DNA from: Roseburia porci | Lineage (GTDB): Bacteria > Bacillota > Clostridia > Lachnospirales > Lachnospiraceae | DNA length: 64,000 nucleotides | Assembly (NCBI RefSeq): GCF_009695765.1 | Contig: NZ_VUNI01000012.1 | Coordinates: 1 to 64,000 of the forward strand | Direction: 5' to 3' | Part shown: positions 39,670 through 48,150 of the stretch, piece by piece | How the letters are laid out: each line of letters opens with the position of its first letter | Position numbering within the stretch: position 1 is the first letter of the stretch | The notes under the pieces: generated by a model | Databases searched by the model: none | Told to the model about the DNA's origin: nothing | The model's input: the letters and a program-made list of their open reading frames with translations, nothing else | Translations under genes and position numbers: made by a program

Positions 39670-40224
39670 TTAAAAAAGATCTACTCTCCCGAAGAATTTC
39701 TCATTGATTACGTAATATGCGGAATAGTCTTCCGGTTTTACATAAATGTTTAATTTCTTGATACTGCTGATGCGGTGTCCGTCTGCAACGAACTGGGCTT
39801 TAATCTTCTCTTCCAGTTTATCCATCTCAGCCTCATTATTCTGATACTGAATGATGACTTTTGTGTTTACCTCAACTGCTTTTGCGGTTGCTTTCGCAGC
39901 TGCCTTTTTTACAGCAGTCTTTGCTGTCTTCGCCTTTTTCTCAACAGCACTTTTTGTTTCTTCTGCTTTGGTCTCTACGGCTTTTTTTGTTTCTTCTGTT
40001 TTGGCTGCAACAGCTTTCTTCGTCTCCTCTGCCTTTGTTTCGACAGCTTTCTTCGTCTCTTCTGCTTTGGCTTCAACAGCTTTTTTAGTTTCTTCCGCTT
40101 TGGCTGCAACAGCTTCAACTACAACTTTTGCATCCTCTACGGTTTTCTCTACTGCGGGAGTTATTGCTTTTACCTCTTCCTTTGCCTGTGCTTTGGTTAC
40201 AGTGTTTACACGCTTCTTACGCAT
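39670..40224 (-). CDS. Repeat-rich DUF6465-like protein
   Basis: A 184-residue cytoplasmic protein in two parts. Residues 41-95 are five near-perfect 11-residue repeats of the AKAEETKKAVE type, followed by a Lys/Ala-rich stretch; this predicts a long charged amphipathic helix resembling LEA proteins. The C-terminal about 65 residues (IQYQNNEAEMDKLEEKIK, then YVKPEDYSAYYVINEKFFG) are compact and match DUF6465 as I remember it. GAGGAGGAATTGAT precedes the ATG. The role is unknown. The Lys-rich helix might bind nucleic acid or membranes (inference). Confidence 0.8.
   Translation of the reverse strand: MRKKRVNTVTKAQAKEEVKAITPAVEKTVEDAKVVVEAVAAKAEETKKAVEAKAEETKKAVETKAEETKKAVAAKTEETKKAVETKAEETKSAVEKKAKTAKTAVKKAAAKATAKAVEVNTKVIIQYQNNEAEMDKLEEKIKAQFVADGHRISSIKKLNIYVKPEDYSAYYVINEKFFGRVDLF
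39940..40104 (-). repeat. Five tandem 33-bp coding repeats
   Basis: Each 33-base unit encodes 11 residues (AKAEETKKAVE and variants with T, A or S changes). Units differ at a few positions, mostly changing Glu/Thr/Ala, so the reading frame and the 11-residue period are kept. Repeat number probably varies between strains. Confidence 0.85.
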
Positions 40225-40247
40225 ATCAATTCCTCCTCATTATGAAA

Positions 40248-40502
40248 TTATTGACAAACTAAAAACTTCTCGATCGCACTTAATGCTTCTTTCTCGTCAG
40301 CTCCATCCGTTACAATGTCAATGGACATTCCTTCCGTTGGATTAAATGCCATAATACCCATAATACTTTTGGCATTGATTTTACGGTTATCACTTTCCAA
40401 TGTGATATTGCTGTCAAACTGACATGCAACCTGAACAAGTTCTGCAATTGGATTATCGTGCTCTTTTGAAACATCAGATACTACAATATTTTTCTTATTC
40501 AT
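40248..40502 (-). CDS. Divergent HPr-like protein
   Basis: An 84-residue HPr fold, full length. His15 is kept, but the HARPA motif is H-D-N-P (Asp16, Asn17, Pro18), losing the catalytic Arg17. The regulatory Ser46 is kept in AKSIMGIMAF with the Ile/Met interface for HprK and CcpA. It may be a poor phosphocarrier but still an HprK substrate, functioning like Crh (inference). It has its own promoter and lies far from any ptsI; hprK is at 14.5-15.5 kb. AGAGGAGAAC precedes the ATG. Confidence 0.85.
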   Translation of the reverse strand: MNKKNIVVSDVSKEHDNPIAELVQVACQFDSNITLESDNRKINAKSIMGIMAFNPTEGMSIDIVTDGADEKEALSAIEKFLVCQ

Positions 40503-40542
40503 ATGTTCTCCTCTTCCTCCAGCCCTTTATCAGCATAATGCA

Positions 40543-40571
40543 AATATAGCTCATTTACCTTGCTTTTGCAA
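40543..40571 (-). promoter_or_regulatory. Promoter of the HPr-like gene
   Basis: On the minus strand: -35 TTGCAA, 17-bp spacer, -10 TATATT, 41 bases ahead of the start codon. No cre-like site was recognised. Confidence 0.55.
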
Positions 40572-40656
40572 TATCCTAACCAAATTCTTGTTAATAGTTA
40601 ACGAAGGAAAAAACAAACTGAATTTATTATTGTACATTTTTACATATGCTCTGTAA

Positions 40657-42087
40657 TCAGCTCCGGTTCTTCTTCCTTGCCGATTTTTCAGCTTCAATAA
40701 CCGGCTGAAACGCATCCACATCTTTTGCAATCGAACCACTTAATACCAGTAATGTGATCAGGTTTGGAATCGCCATAAGTGCATTTGCGATATCTGAAAA
40801 GCTCCATACAATATTAAGACTTGTCGTAGCCCCAACATATACGATCAGTGAAAAAACAACACGATATATCATATTATAACGATGTGTGCCAAACAGATAC
40901 TCAAATGCTTTTTCACCATGATATTCCCATCCGAGTATTGTGGAGAATGCAAACAATGCAATTCCTATGGTTACCAGCCATGCACCGACATCTCCTAACG
41001 CAGAACGGAAAGCTGCAATCGTAAGTGCCGCTCCTTTTACATATTCTCCCTTTGCATCTACCATTCCAAGTACTCCGGATGAAGCGATACACAGCCCTGT
41101 AATCGTACATACCACAATGGTATCCCAGAATGTTCCGGTCATATTAATATAACCCTGCCGAACCGGATGATCCGTTGTGGCAGCAGCCGCTGTAATTGCT
41201 GCCGATCCCATACCTGCCTCATTGGAAAACACACCACGGGCAACACCGTAATGCAGTGCATTCATCATTGCAGCTGTAATTGTTCCACAAAGACCGCCGC
41301 CAACTGCTTTTACTGAAAATGCCATGGAAAAGATCATGTATAATCCCGCCGGAAGGTTCCGGTAATTAATGATAATAACAATCAGTCCCGCAATTACATA
41401 AAATACCGCCATAAGCGGCACAACTACGGATGACACTTTCGAAATGCTCTTAATTCCACCAACAATGATCAAAAGGGCAAGAATCGTTAATACAATTCCA
41501 ATGATTGCAGGCTGAAATAAAAATGTTGTATGTAATGCTTCGGAAATGGAGTTTGCCTGTGTCATATTTCCGATTCCAAATGAAGCAACTACCGCCAAAA
41601 GTGCAAAGATCCAGCCCATTGCAGCACCTAATCTTTTATTCTTATACGCTTTTTTCATCGTATACATCGGGCCTCCGGACATTTCTCCCTTCTCGTTGAC
41701 TTCACGATATTTGATTGCAAGCATGCATTCACTGAACTTGGATGAAAGTCCAAATGCCGCAGAGATCCACATCCATACTAAAGCCCCCGGGCCTCCGGAT
41801 ACCATTGCTGTCGCAACGCCTACAATATTTCCGGTTCCGATCGTTGCAGCCAGGGCCGTCATCAGTGCAGAAAACGGTGGAATATCCCCCTCTCCCCGTA
41901 CCGCATTTCTTGATTCCCTGCTGAATGTTGATGCAATTGCATAACCAAGGTTTCTCCATGTACGAAAACGGAGTCTTACCGTAAGCCAGATGCCGGTTCC
42001 GACTAAAAGTACCAGCATAACCGGTCCCCATACAAAATCATCCACTACTGTCAATACGCCGGACAGTTCATCCATAAATTTTTCCAT
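40657..42087 (-). CDS. Sodium:alanine symporter (AGCS family)
   Basis: A 476-residue membrane protein with about eleven helices that imports alanine or glycine with Na+. Family landmarks are GDIPPFSALMTALAATIGTGNIVGVATA, GGPGALVWMWISAAFGLSSKFSECMLA, GGPMYTM and VFSNEAGMGSAAITAAAA. The ATG at 42087 has GGAGG eleven bases ahead; longer in-frame starts lack a ribosome site. The C-terminus ends in a short Lys/Arg tail. The substrate (alanine or glycine) is inferred from the family. Confidence 0.93.
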   Translation of the reverse strand: MEKFMDELSGVLTVVDDFVWGPVMLVLLVGTGIWLTVRLRFRTWRNLGYAIASTFSRESRNAVRGEGDIPPFSALMTALAATIGTGNIVGVATAMVSGGPGALVWMWISAAFGLSSKFSECMLAIKYREVNEKGEMSGGPMYTMKKAYKNKRLGAAMGWIFALLAVVASFGIGNMTQANSISEALHTTFLFQPAIIGIVLTILALLIIVGGIKSISKVSSVVVPLMAVFYVIAGLIVIIINYRNLPAGLYMIFSMAFSVKAVGGGLCGTITAAMMNALHYGVARGVFSNEAGMGSAAITAAAATTDHPVRQGYINMTGTFWDTIVVCTITGLCIASSGVLGMVDAKGEYVKGAALTIAAFRSALGDVGAWLVTIGIALFAFSTILGWEYHGEKAFEYLFGTHRYNMIYRVVFSLIVYVGATTSLNIVWSFSDIANALMAIPNLITLLVLSGSIAKDVDAFQPVIEAEKSARKKNRS

Positions 42088-42121
42088 AAGCCACCACTCC
42101 TCCTTCTTTTTCAAAAACAAA

Positions 42122-42157
42122 ACGCCATAAAACGCAGTAATCCTGGTTTTATGGCGT
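42122..42157 (-). terminator. Terminator of the 841-residue protein gene
   Basis: ACGCCATAAAAC pairs perfectly with GTTTTATGGCGT, followed on the minus strand by TTTTGTTTTTG just ahead of the symporter gene. Confidence 0.82.
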
Positions 42158-42190
42158 CATTGCCTTATCTGTTGTTTCTTAAAGCATATC

Positions 42191-44716
42191 CTATTTGTCC
42201 AGATATGTAAAGAAAATATTTCCTGCGGAAGCAAACCACTGGTTCGCTTCCTCCTGTCCCATTGTCTTTGTTGCTCCGGAATCCGGGTCATAATAAGAAA
42301 TCGAATCTGAACTGTATCCGGTAATCAATACTGCACTGTTTGATCCGGTCATTGCAAATACCGGTTTCTGGCAGCTTACATAGAATATAATCTCTTCCAC
42401 CGTGCATCCGGTCAGATCAAATACTACTGAATTTTTCAATGTATTCTCTAAAACCTGCTTCGGTGTGTATCCCTGAGCAATCAGATCCGTAACACTGATT
42501 CCTTCTCCTTCACGCACAAGCATTGCACTGATGCATTTAATGATGTTCTCTGATCCTGCATCGCTGTCTGCCGGTGCAATATCCGTAAAAGCTGCCTGAT
42601 AGTTCTTTCTTGCTCTCATCCAGACATATTGCTGTTTTTCGTCGATCACGACACCAAGGTCTTCGTTGGCCTTTCGGATTGCCTCAGAAATACTGTCGGT
42701 AGCAAGTGTTACATCGCCTTTTGCATAGACATAATAACGTTTATTATCTTCGGTCTTAAGCTCAACTGTCGGCGTCTTTGAAACGATCACTTCCTTTGGT
42801 GTAATCAGTTTCATATTCGAATCTTCCGGTTTATTTTTCAGTGCGATCTGGACCTGCGTCTGATGCTCATCCACAGATGTTGTTTCAATAGATGCTACCG
42901 TGTCTTTATCAGCTTCCCGGTTCATAATGCTGTCCTGCCCTGCTGATGTATATTGTCCATTGGAGCCAGTGATCAGATTCACTGTAATGGTATATCCTTC
43001 CACCGTGATATTTCCAATAAACGCTCCCTGTGGCGCATATTCTTTCAGAATACTGTCGCTTCCTTCTGATGTATCCATGATCTTTAATGATTTCATCGGG
43101 AATGTTGTATTACCTGCAGCATCAACAACTACATCCGATGCATTGGCAATTCCATACACAAAGTCCTCATCAATAAATCCAAGCGGACGCAGATACTCTC
43201 CATCATTCTCCTGAATATCCGATGTTGTTCCCGTTTTCAGGTCCATCAGATGGATGACAGGGCTGGAATACTGCTCATTTGTATCGACCCACGCAAGATA
43301 GCGATTCGAATCTGAAATCGTATAATACCCATCTTTCAGGTCTGTAACAACAGTCTTCGAATCGAGTGAATTCAGATCGATCTGGTATGCATTCCCTTCT
43401 AACATCAAATAGATCTGGCTTGTATCATTCTCATACATCAACTGTCCCATCTCAGCCTGTAATATCTCATAGGATGCCTTTGATGGAATAAATGCCTCTT
43501 CTTCCACAGTATGTGCAAGTCCGTCATAATGGTAAACTCCCACGCCTGTTTCACCTTCGTGATTTCCGCGGTTCATATAGCCATATACGACAAAATCAAT
43601 ACTTCCCGCTTCATCGATCCGGACGATTTTAATGTCATGTTCGCCATAATTCTGCCGCTCATCTATGCCCTCGAGTTCACGGAAGCTGAATACCGGAACG
43701 ATCTGATTATTCGCCACATCACAGCTCCAAAGCTCACCTTCCTGCACAAAAGCAATTGTATCTCCGGATTCATTGACCGAATATTCCACTTCTTTATCCC
43801 GGATACCAAGCTCAAGATCACTTTCGGAAACAAATTTATTCTCTCCACGGAAGATCTGATTCGTTGTACGTTCATAATTGAGGACATACATTCTGGAATC
43901 CACTTCCCGCAGTCTGAAGTATTCTTCTACATTATAATATTCTGTCTCTCCAGATTCATTCACCGAAGAAAGCACATAATCCATCGTGATCACATTATAA
44001 GAGTCGTTCAGTTCTTTGAATGAAATCTCCGGGTCGGATACCTGCTGTCCTTTAAAATCTCCCCATGTGATCTGATTGATCGTACAGGTCAGATCCACAT
44101 AGTTCAGATTTGTGGAATCACCGGTTGTCGCATCGATATAGCTCATGAAATAATTATCAGAGTCTTTGCGAAACGTATTGTCATGAAACTCTTTTGCAAA
44201 TGCCAGACAGTCTGCTGTATTGTAATCGGTCGTCTGCATCACTCTGGTATAATAATATATCGGATTATCGTCTGCGTTCAGTATCATGGTAAGAACATAT
44301 TCTTCGTCTTCTTCAAGAATATTCTGAAGCTGTATCTGTGCTTTTAACGTCTGTCCATCCGTTGTAAAATCACTGACTTCGCCATCTGCAACCAGGCGCG
44401 ATCCATCCATGCTCCGCACTTCATAAGAAAGCTTTTTCACATTATATCCGTATGACGCAATGGAAATATCCATCATGCGGTCATCCCCAACCGGCAGTAT
44501 ACTGTCTCTCATCGCTGTCTCGTCCATTTTCTGAACATATCCGTGAAGTCCGTTGATCTGTGTTCCGTCCGATGTAAAATACAGAACCGGCAGCGTTGCC
44601 TCCGGCATACTGGTCGTCAGATCTTCATTTGATTTATTGGTAAATATACTAAATGTAATAACAGCCCCGATAAATATCACAACCAGAATCAGGGGTTTTA
44701 TCCATACTTTCTTCAT
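42191..44716 (-). CDS. Large membrane-anchored protein with C-terminal C39-like domain, function unknown
   Basis: An 841-residue protein with an N-terminal membrane anchor (about 7-24) and a large outer part. Residues about 40-280 are beta-rich (DMSIASYGYNVKKLSYEVRS style). About 280-620 have repeating strands like a propeller (for example GYYTISDSNRYLAWVDT and GEYLRPLGFIDEDFVYG). The last about 100 residues (DLIAQGYTPKQVLENTL, then PVFAMTGSNSAVLITGYSSD and YYDPDSG) resemble C39-like peptidase folds with a His-position Asn/Ser, so they may be inactive. The ATG at 44716 follows GAGGTG. I do not recognise the whole protein. Confidence 0.7.
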   Translation of the reverse strand: MKKVWIKPLILVVIFIGAVITFSIFTNKSNEDLTTSMPEATLPVLYFTSDGTQINGLHGYVQKMDETAMRDSILPVGDDRMMDISIASYGYNVKKLSYEVRSMDGSRLVADGEVSDFTTDGQTLKAQIQLQNILEEDEEYVLTMILNADDNPIYYYTRVMQTTDYNTADCLAFAKEFHDNTFRKDSDNYFMSYIDATTGDSTNLNYVDLTCTINQITWGDFKGQQVSDPEISFKELNDSYNVITMDYVLSSVNESGETEYYNVEEYFRLREVDSRMYVLNYERTTNQIFRGENKFVSESDLELGIRDKEVEYSVNESGDTIAFVQEGELWSCDVANNQIVPVFSFRELEGIDERQNYGEHDIKIVRIDEAGSIDFVVYGYMNRGNHEGETGVGVYHYDGLAHTVEEEAFIPSKASYEILQAEMGQLMYENDTSQIYLMLEGNAYQIDLNSLDSKTVVTDLKDGYYTISDSNRYLAWVDTNEQYSSPVIHLMDLKTGTTSDIQENDGEYLRPLGFIDEDFVYGIANASDVVVDAAGNTTFPMKSLKIMDTSEGSDSILKEYAPQGAFIGNITVEGYTITVNLITGSNGQYTSAGQDSIMNREADKDTVASIETTSVDEHQTQVQIALKNKPEDSNMKLITPKEVIVSKTPTVELKTEDNKRYYVYAKGDVTLATDSISEAIRKANEDLGVVIDEKQQYVWMRARKNYQAAFTDIAPADSDAGSENIIKCISAMLVREGEGISVTDLIAQGYTPKQVLENTLKNSVVFDLTGCTVEEIIFYVSCQKPVFAMTGSNSAVLITGYSSDSISYYDPDSGATKTMGQEEANQWFASAGNIFFTYLDK

Positions 44717-44755
44717 TGTGCACCTCATGCATATGTAATCTATCTTATCCCATTC

Positions 44756-44792
44756 TGCCGGTCATCCTCCATAAAACAGATTCTGACCGGCA
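44756..44792 (-). promoter_or_regulatory. Hairpin between the proline-rich and 841-residue protein genes
   Basis: TGCCGGTCA and TGACCGGCA pair perfectly across a 19-base loop. No U-run follows on the minus strand, so it is not a classical terminator. It lies 40 bases ahead of the downstream start codon. Confidence 0.4.
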
Positions 44793-44906
44793 AAGGTATC
44801 TTTTTATCCTTATATACTATACAAAAGAATCGTTAAAAATGCGATAGCTTTATTGTAGAAATTTTTGTTAATTTATTCAACCATTATTTTCCATACTTTT
44901 GGTCCA

Positions 44907-45641
44907 TTACCACCACCGACGGCATCTGCGGTTTCTGCAGCGTCTGCGATACATCTCATCATTTAAAAGTACTCCAACCAATCCCCACATCGGATCATTA
45001 TGTCCTGCCCCCCATCCTGGCGGAGGTGGTGGCGGCATCCCTGGTCCCGGTCTTCCCGGAGGCGGTGGTGGCATGCCCGGTCCTGGTCTTCCCGGTCCTC
45101 TCTGCTGCATACATACTTCGACCGCCTGTGCTCTTACCGGCATCGGTGGAATCTGTCCTTCCGGAGGTGCAAACCATTCCCTCTCTGTACATTCCATGCG
45201 AAGTGACGGGGTCTGCTGCCGGTCTATTCCGCCTTCCGATACAGGCATGCGTTCTCTCTGTGGATTCTGATTCTCTCCCGGCTGCATCTGGTTCTCATCG
45301 ACAGAACGCATCCGTTCATTCATCTCCTGAGGATTCCGGTTCTGATTTTCCTGTCTTGGCTGTATCACCGGAGGTTCTTCCGGTCTTTTTATGATTCCCT
45401 CCTGAATCAGTCTCTGATATATTTTATCAACGATTTTCTCTAACATAAGCCGGTCAGGGAATTCATCATACATCATGCTTCCCTGATATTCCAGTTCATC
45501 GCACTGATTTTCCACACAGATCAGTATTTTTTTTACTTCTCTGGGATAAAGATCCTTCATCCGCTGCATATCCCTTTCATACTCCATCTCCGTTTCATAC
45601 AGATTCTGCATCGGATATGTCATATAAAAAGGCGTTTTCAT
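44907..45641 (-). CDS. Proline-rich protein with basic tail, function unknown
   Basis: A 244-residue protein without signal peptide or membrane helix. The N-terminal about 90 residues are helical and acidic (ETEMEYERDMQRMKDLYP, ENQCDELEYQGSMMYDEFP). A Gln/Asn/Arg-rich middle follows. Then come two tandem repeats GRPGPGMPPPPP, a GWGAGHNDPMWGLVGVLLND segment and a tail rich in Arg, Cys and Trp (MYRRRCRNRRCRRWW). The ATG at 45641 has AGGA upstream; a GTG at 45665 with GGGAG is an alternative. It is not a family I can name. The tail could contact nucleic acid or membrane. Confidence 0.7.
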   Translation of the reverse strand: MKTPFYMTYPMQNLYETEMEYERDMQRMKDLYPREVKKILICVENQCDELEYQGSMMYDEFPDRLMLEKIVDKIYQRLIQEGIIKRPEEPPVIQPRQENQNRNPQEMNERMRSVDENQMQPGENQNPQRERMPVSEGGIDRQQTPSLRMECTEREWFAPPEGQIPPMPVRAQAVEVCMQQRGPGRPGPGMPPPPPGRPGPGMPPPPPPGWGAGHNDPMWGLVGVLLNDEMYRRRCRNRRCRRWW

Positions 45642-45783
45642 TGTAGATTCCTGATTATGATCCACTTAACTGCTCCCAAATATCATCTATATAGCTTATG
45701 ATTCCACAGTCAAAATGTGTATATCATTTTTGCCGTGGGCATTCAAAACCGGTGCTCCGTTTCATGAATGGCAGATGCACAAA

Positions 45784-45815
45784 ACCGGAATTGTACATCT
45801 CTGTGCAATTCCGGT
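45784..45815 (-). terminator. Terminator of the GH31 gene
   Basis: ACCGGAATTG and CAATTCCGGT pair perfectly, followed on the minus strand by TTTGTGC, 25 bases after the GH31 stop. Confidence 0.7.
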
Positions 45816-45839
45816 CTGATGATTATCTGTAATTCAATT

Positions 45840-48104
45840 TTATGGAAGTTCGCTCATGATCGGATCTACATAAATGGATAAATATGTTGGATAATTCTCA
45901 TGAAGCATTGCTGTTGTTACATTTCCAGCCTGATCTTTTGCAAACTGATACAGGTTGTACTTTCCGTTCTCATATGCATAATCGGTTCCATTGTCCTGAT
46001 AATGCTGATATACAGCGACACCAGGTGTTGTGAGCAGATGAAGGTCTGTGTACGCTTTTTCCCCTACATACTGGTTGACCTGATAAGTCGGGATAATGCT
46101 TCCTGCTTTCAGATAGATCGGACACACTTCAATTGGCGCATCCCGAAGAATGTATTGTTTTCCCTGAAGCATCTCACCGGTCCAGTAATCATACCATACG
46201 CCTTCTGGCAGATAGACCATTTTTTTGGTTGCTCCCTGTTCCAGAACCGGTGCAACAAGCATCTGCTCTCCGACAAGGAACTCTGTATTCAGATTGCGCA
46301 CCTCCGGATCATCTGCATAATGCAGTACCAGAGGACGCATAACTGGAAGTCCCGTCTGCTGTTCCTGATAAAACAGATCATATATATATGGAAGGAAACG
46401 ATAACGCAGCTCGATGTATTTGCGGTTGATATTTACCACTTCCTCATCAAACTGCCATGGCTCCTGACGTTTGGAACCTTTGCAGGAATGGTTTCGGAAT
46501 AAAGGTGAAAAGCAGGCAGCTTCTACCCATCTGCAAAGCAGCTCTGGTGTACAGTCTGCACCAAATCCTCCGACATCTGCACCACAGAACGTAAATCCAC
46601 TCATTCCAAGGTTACATAACTGAGGAATCATCATCTGCAGATGTGACCAGAGACTCTGATTATCGCCAGTCCATACTGTAGAATATTTCTGAGTGCCCGC
46701 ATAGCATGCACGTGTGATCACAAATGGACGTTTTCCAGTAGCTTCCTTAATTCCCTCAAAAGCAGCCTTACTCATATTATGTCCATAAACATTGTGGATC
46801 TCGGCATGTGTTGTCTCTCTTTTTTCATCACGGAACCGTACATCCGGTGGAAGTTCTCCCCGGAAGCTTGCCGGCTCATTCATGTCATTCCAGATTCCCT
46901 GGGCTCCCATATCCAGAAGTTCTTTATGATGTCCAGCCCACCAGTCACGAACCTCTTTTCTTCCAAAGTCAGGATATACGGATTCGCCCGGCCATACTTC
47001 ATTCACATAGACCTTTCCGTTTGCATCTTTCGCAAAATACTCCCTGGAAACACCTTCCTCATACATAAAGTAGCCCTGTTCTTTTTTCGTTCCAGGATCA
47101 ATGATCGTTACCGGCTTATAGCCAAGCTGTTTCATACTGGCAAATAATTCGCCCTTTTTGCCATAATCTTTCTCGTTCCATGTAAACACTTTAAAATGAT
47201 CCATATAGTCAATGTCAAGATGTATGACATCACATGGGATTCTGAGATCTCTGTATTTCTTGGCAACTTCCATAATGTCATTTGCAGACATATAGCCCCA
47301 GCGAGACTGCTGATATCCAAGTGCCCAAAGCTGTGGAAGCGGTGTTCTTCCGGTCAGATACGTGTAATTTCCGATCACGTCCGCCATTGTATCTCCACCA
47401 AGAATATAATAATCAAGATTGCCATCATCTGCTGCATAGTAAAAATAGCTGTCGGATTCTTTTCCAAGATTCATATAACTATGGAATGTATTGTCAAAAA
47501 ACAATCCATAGACACAGTCTTTGCGCAGGCAGATCAGGAATGGAATGGATTTGTAAAGTGCATGGAAATCTTCTGTGTGCGCCTGCGGAAGATCCGAATT
47601 CCAGTTCTCATATTCATAATGTCTTTTATTTAAAAATCCACTCTTATCACCCAGTCCATAGAAACAATCCTCCGGATCAAGTGCTTTCACTGTCTGAACA
47701 GCATAACTGTTCTGATTGATACCGGAAGCATCATGCCCCTCTGCAGCGAGAAGGTCGATCATCTGCTGATCCATTGCCTCCTTTTCCATTCGATCCCCAC
47801 GATAATCTGCCATCAGAAGATGGTTCTTCTCATCATACACTTCCATGTAAAACTCATCTTCAATCTTGAGTGTCAGACGGTCTGTCCGAATGATCATAAC
47901 ATTCTGGAATTCCTCTACCGAATAATCGACAGGGACAGATTTATCCCCTTCGATGGCCTGTGATTTATAATCTTCCATCCAAAGCGGAACAAGAACACGG
48001 ACGATATCATCCCTGATAAACTCAAGAATAACATCTTGATTCTCAAAATGTATCCGCAGTTGGTTATCTGTCTGTTCATAAGAAAGCTTTTTCCCAAAAT
48101 TCAT
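45840..48104 (-). CDS. GH31 alpha-glucosidase
   Basis: A 754-residue enzyme releasing glucose from alpha-glucosides such as maltose or isomaltose. The N-terminal galactose mutarotase-like domain is followed by the (beta/alpha)8 barrel with GYQQSRWGYMSANDI, the nucleophile region GIWNDMNEPASF, and a further family stretch at TVWTGDNQSLW; FCGADVGGFGADCTPELLCRW is typical. A C-terminal beta domain (DYWTGEMLQGKQYILRDAP) follows. No signal peptide, so cytoplasmic. The ATG at 48104 follows AGAGGTAGAAC. It stands between the amidase and the proline-rich gene. Confidence 0.94.
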   Translation of the reverse strand: MNFGKKLSYEQTDNQLRIHFENQDVILEFIRDDIVRVLVPLWMEDYKSQAIEGDKSVPVDYSVEEFQNVMIIRTDRLTLKIEDEFYMEVYDEKNHLLMADYRGDRMEKEAMDQQMIDLLAAEGHDASGINQNSYAVQTVKALDPEDCFYGLGDKSGFLNKRHYEYENWNSDLPQAHTEDFHALYKSIPFLICLRKDCVYGLFFDNTFHSYMNLGKESDSYFYYAADDGNLDYYILGGDTMADVIGNYTYLTGRTPLPQLWALGYQQSRWGYMSANDIMEVAKKYRDLRIPCDVIHLDIDYMDHFKVFTWNEKDYGKKGELFASMKQLGYKPVTIIDPGTKKEQGYFMYEEGVSREYFAKDANGKVYVNEVWPGESVYPDFGRKEVRDWWAGHHKELLDMGAQGIWNDMNEPASFRGELPPDVRFRDEKRETTHAEIHNVYGHNMSKAAFEGIKEATGKRPFVITRACYAGTQKYSTVWTGDNQSLWSHLQMMIPQLCNLGMSGFTFCGADVGGFGADCTPELLCRWVEAACFSPLFRNHSCKGSKRQEPWQFDEEVVNINRKYIELRYRFLPYIYDLFYQEQQTGLPVMRPLVLHYADDPEVRNLNTEFLVGEQMLVAPVLEQGATKKMVYLPEGVWYDYWTGEMLQGKQYILRDAPIEVCPIYLKAGSIIPTYQVNQYVGEKAYTDLHLLTTPGVAVYQHYQDNGTDYAYENGKYNLYQFAKDQAGNVTTAMLHENYPTYLSIYVDPIMSELP

Positions 48105-48150
48105 AGTTCTACCTCTTTCCATTTCTCTTTATCATGTACGCAGATTCTTT

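Noticed and set aside
39940-40104. Regular 33-bp repeats considered as a CRISPR array
   Set aside because: Repeats are contiguous with no unique spacers, keep one reading frame, and encode an 11-residue helix period. No cas gene is present in the window.
45020-45110. G-rich plus-strand stretch considered as a quadruplex
   Set aside because: The G-runs are explained by Pro/Gly codons of the repeats on the other strand; loop lengths are irregular, so no independent signal remains.
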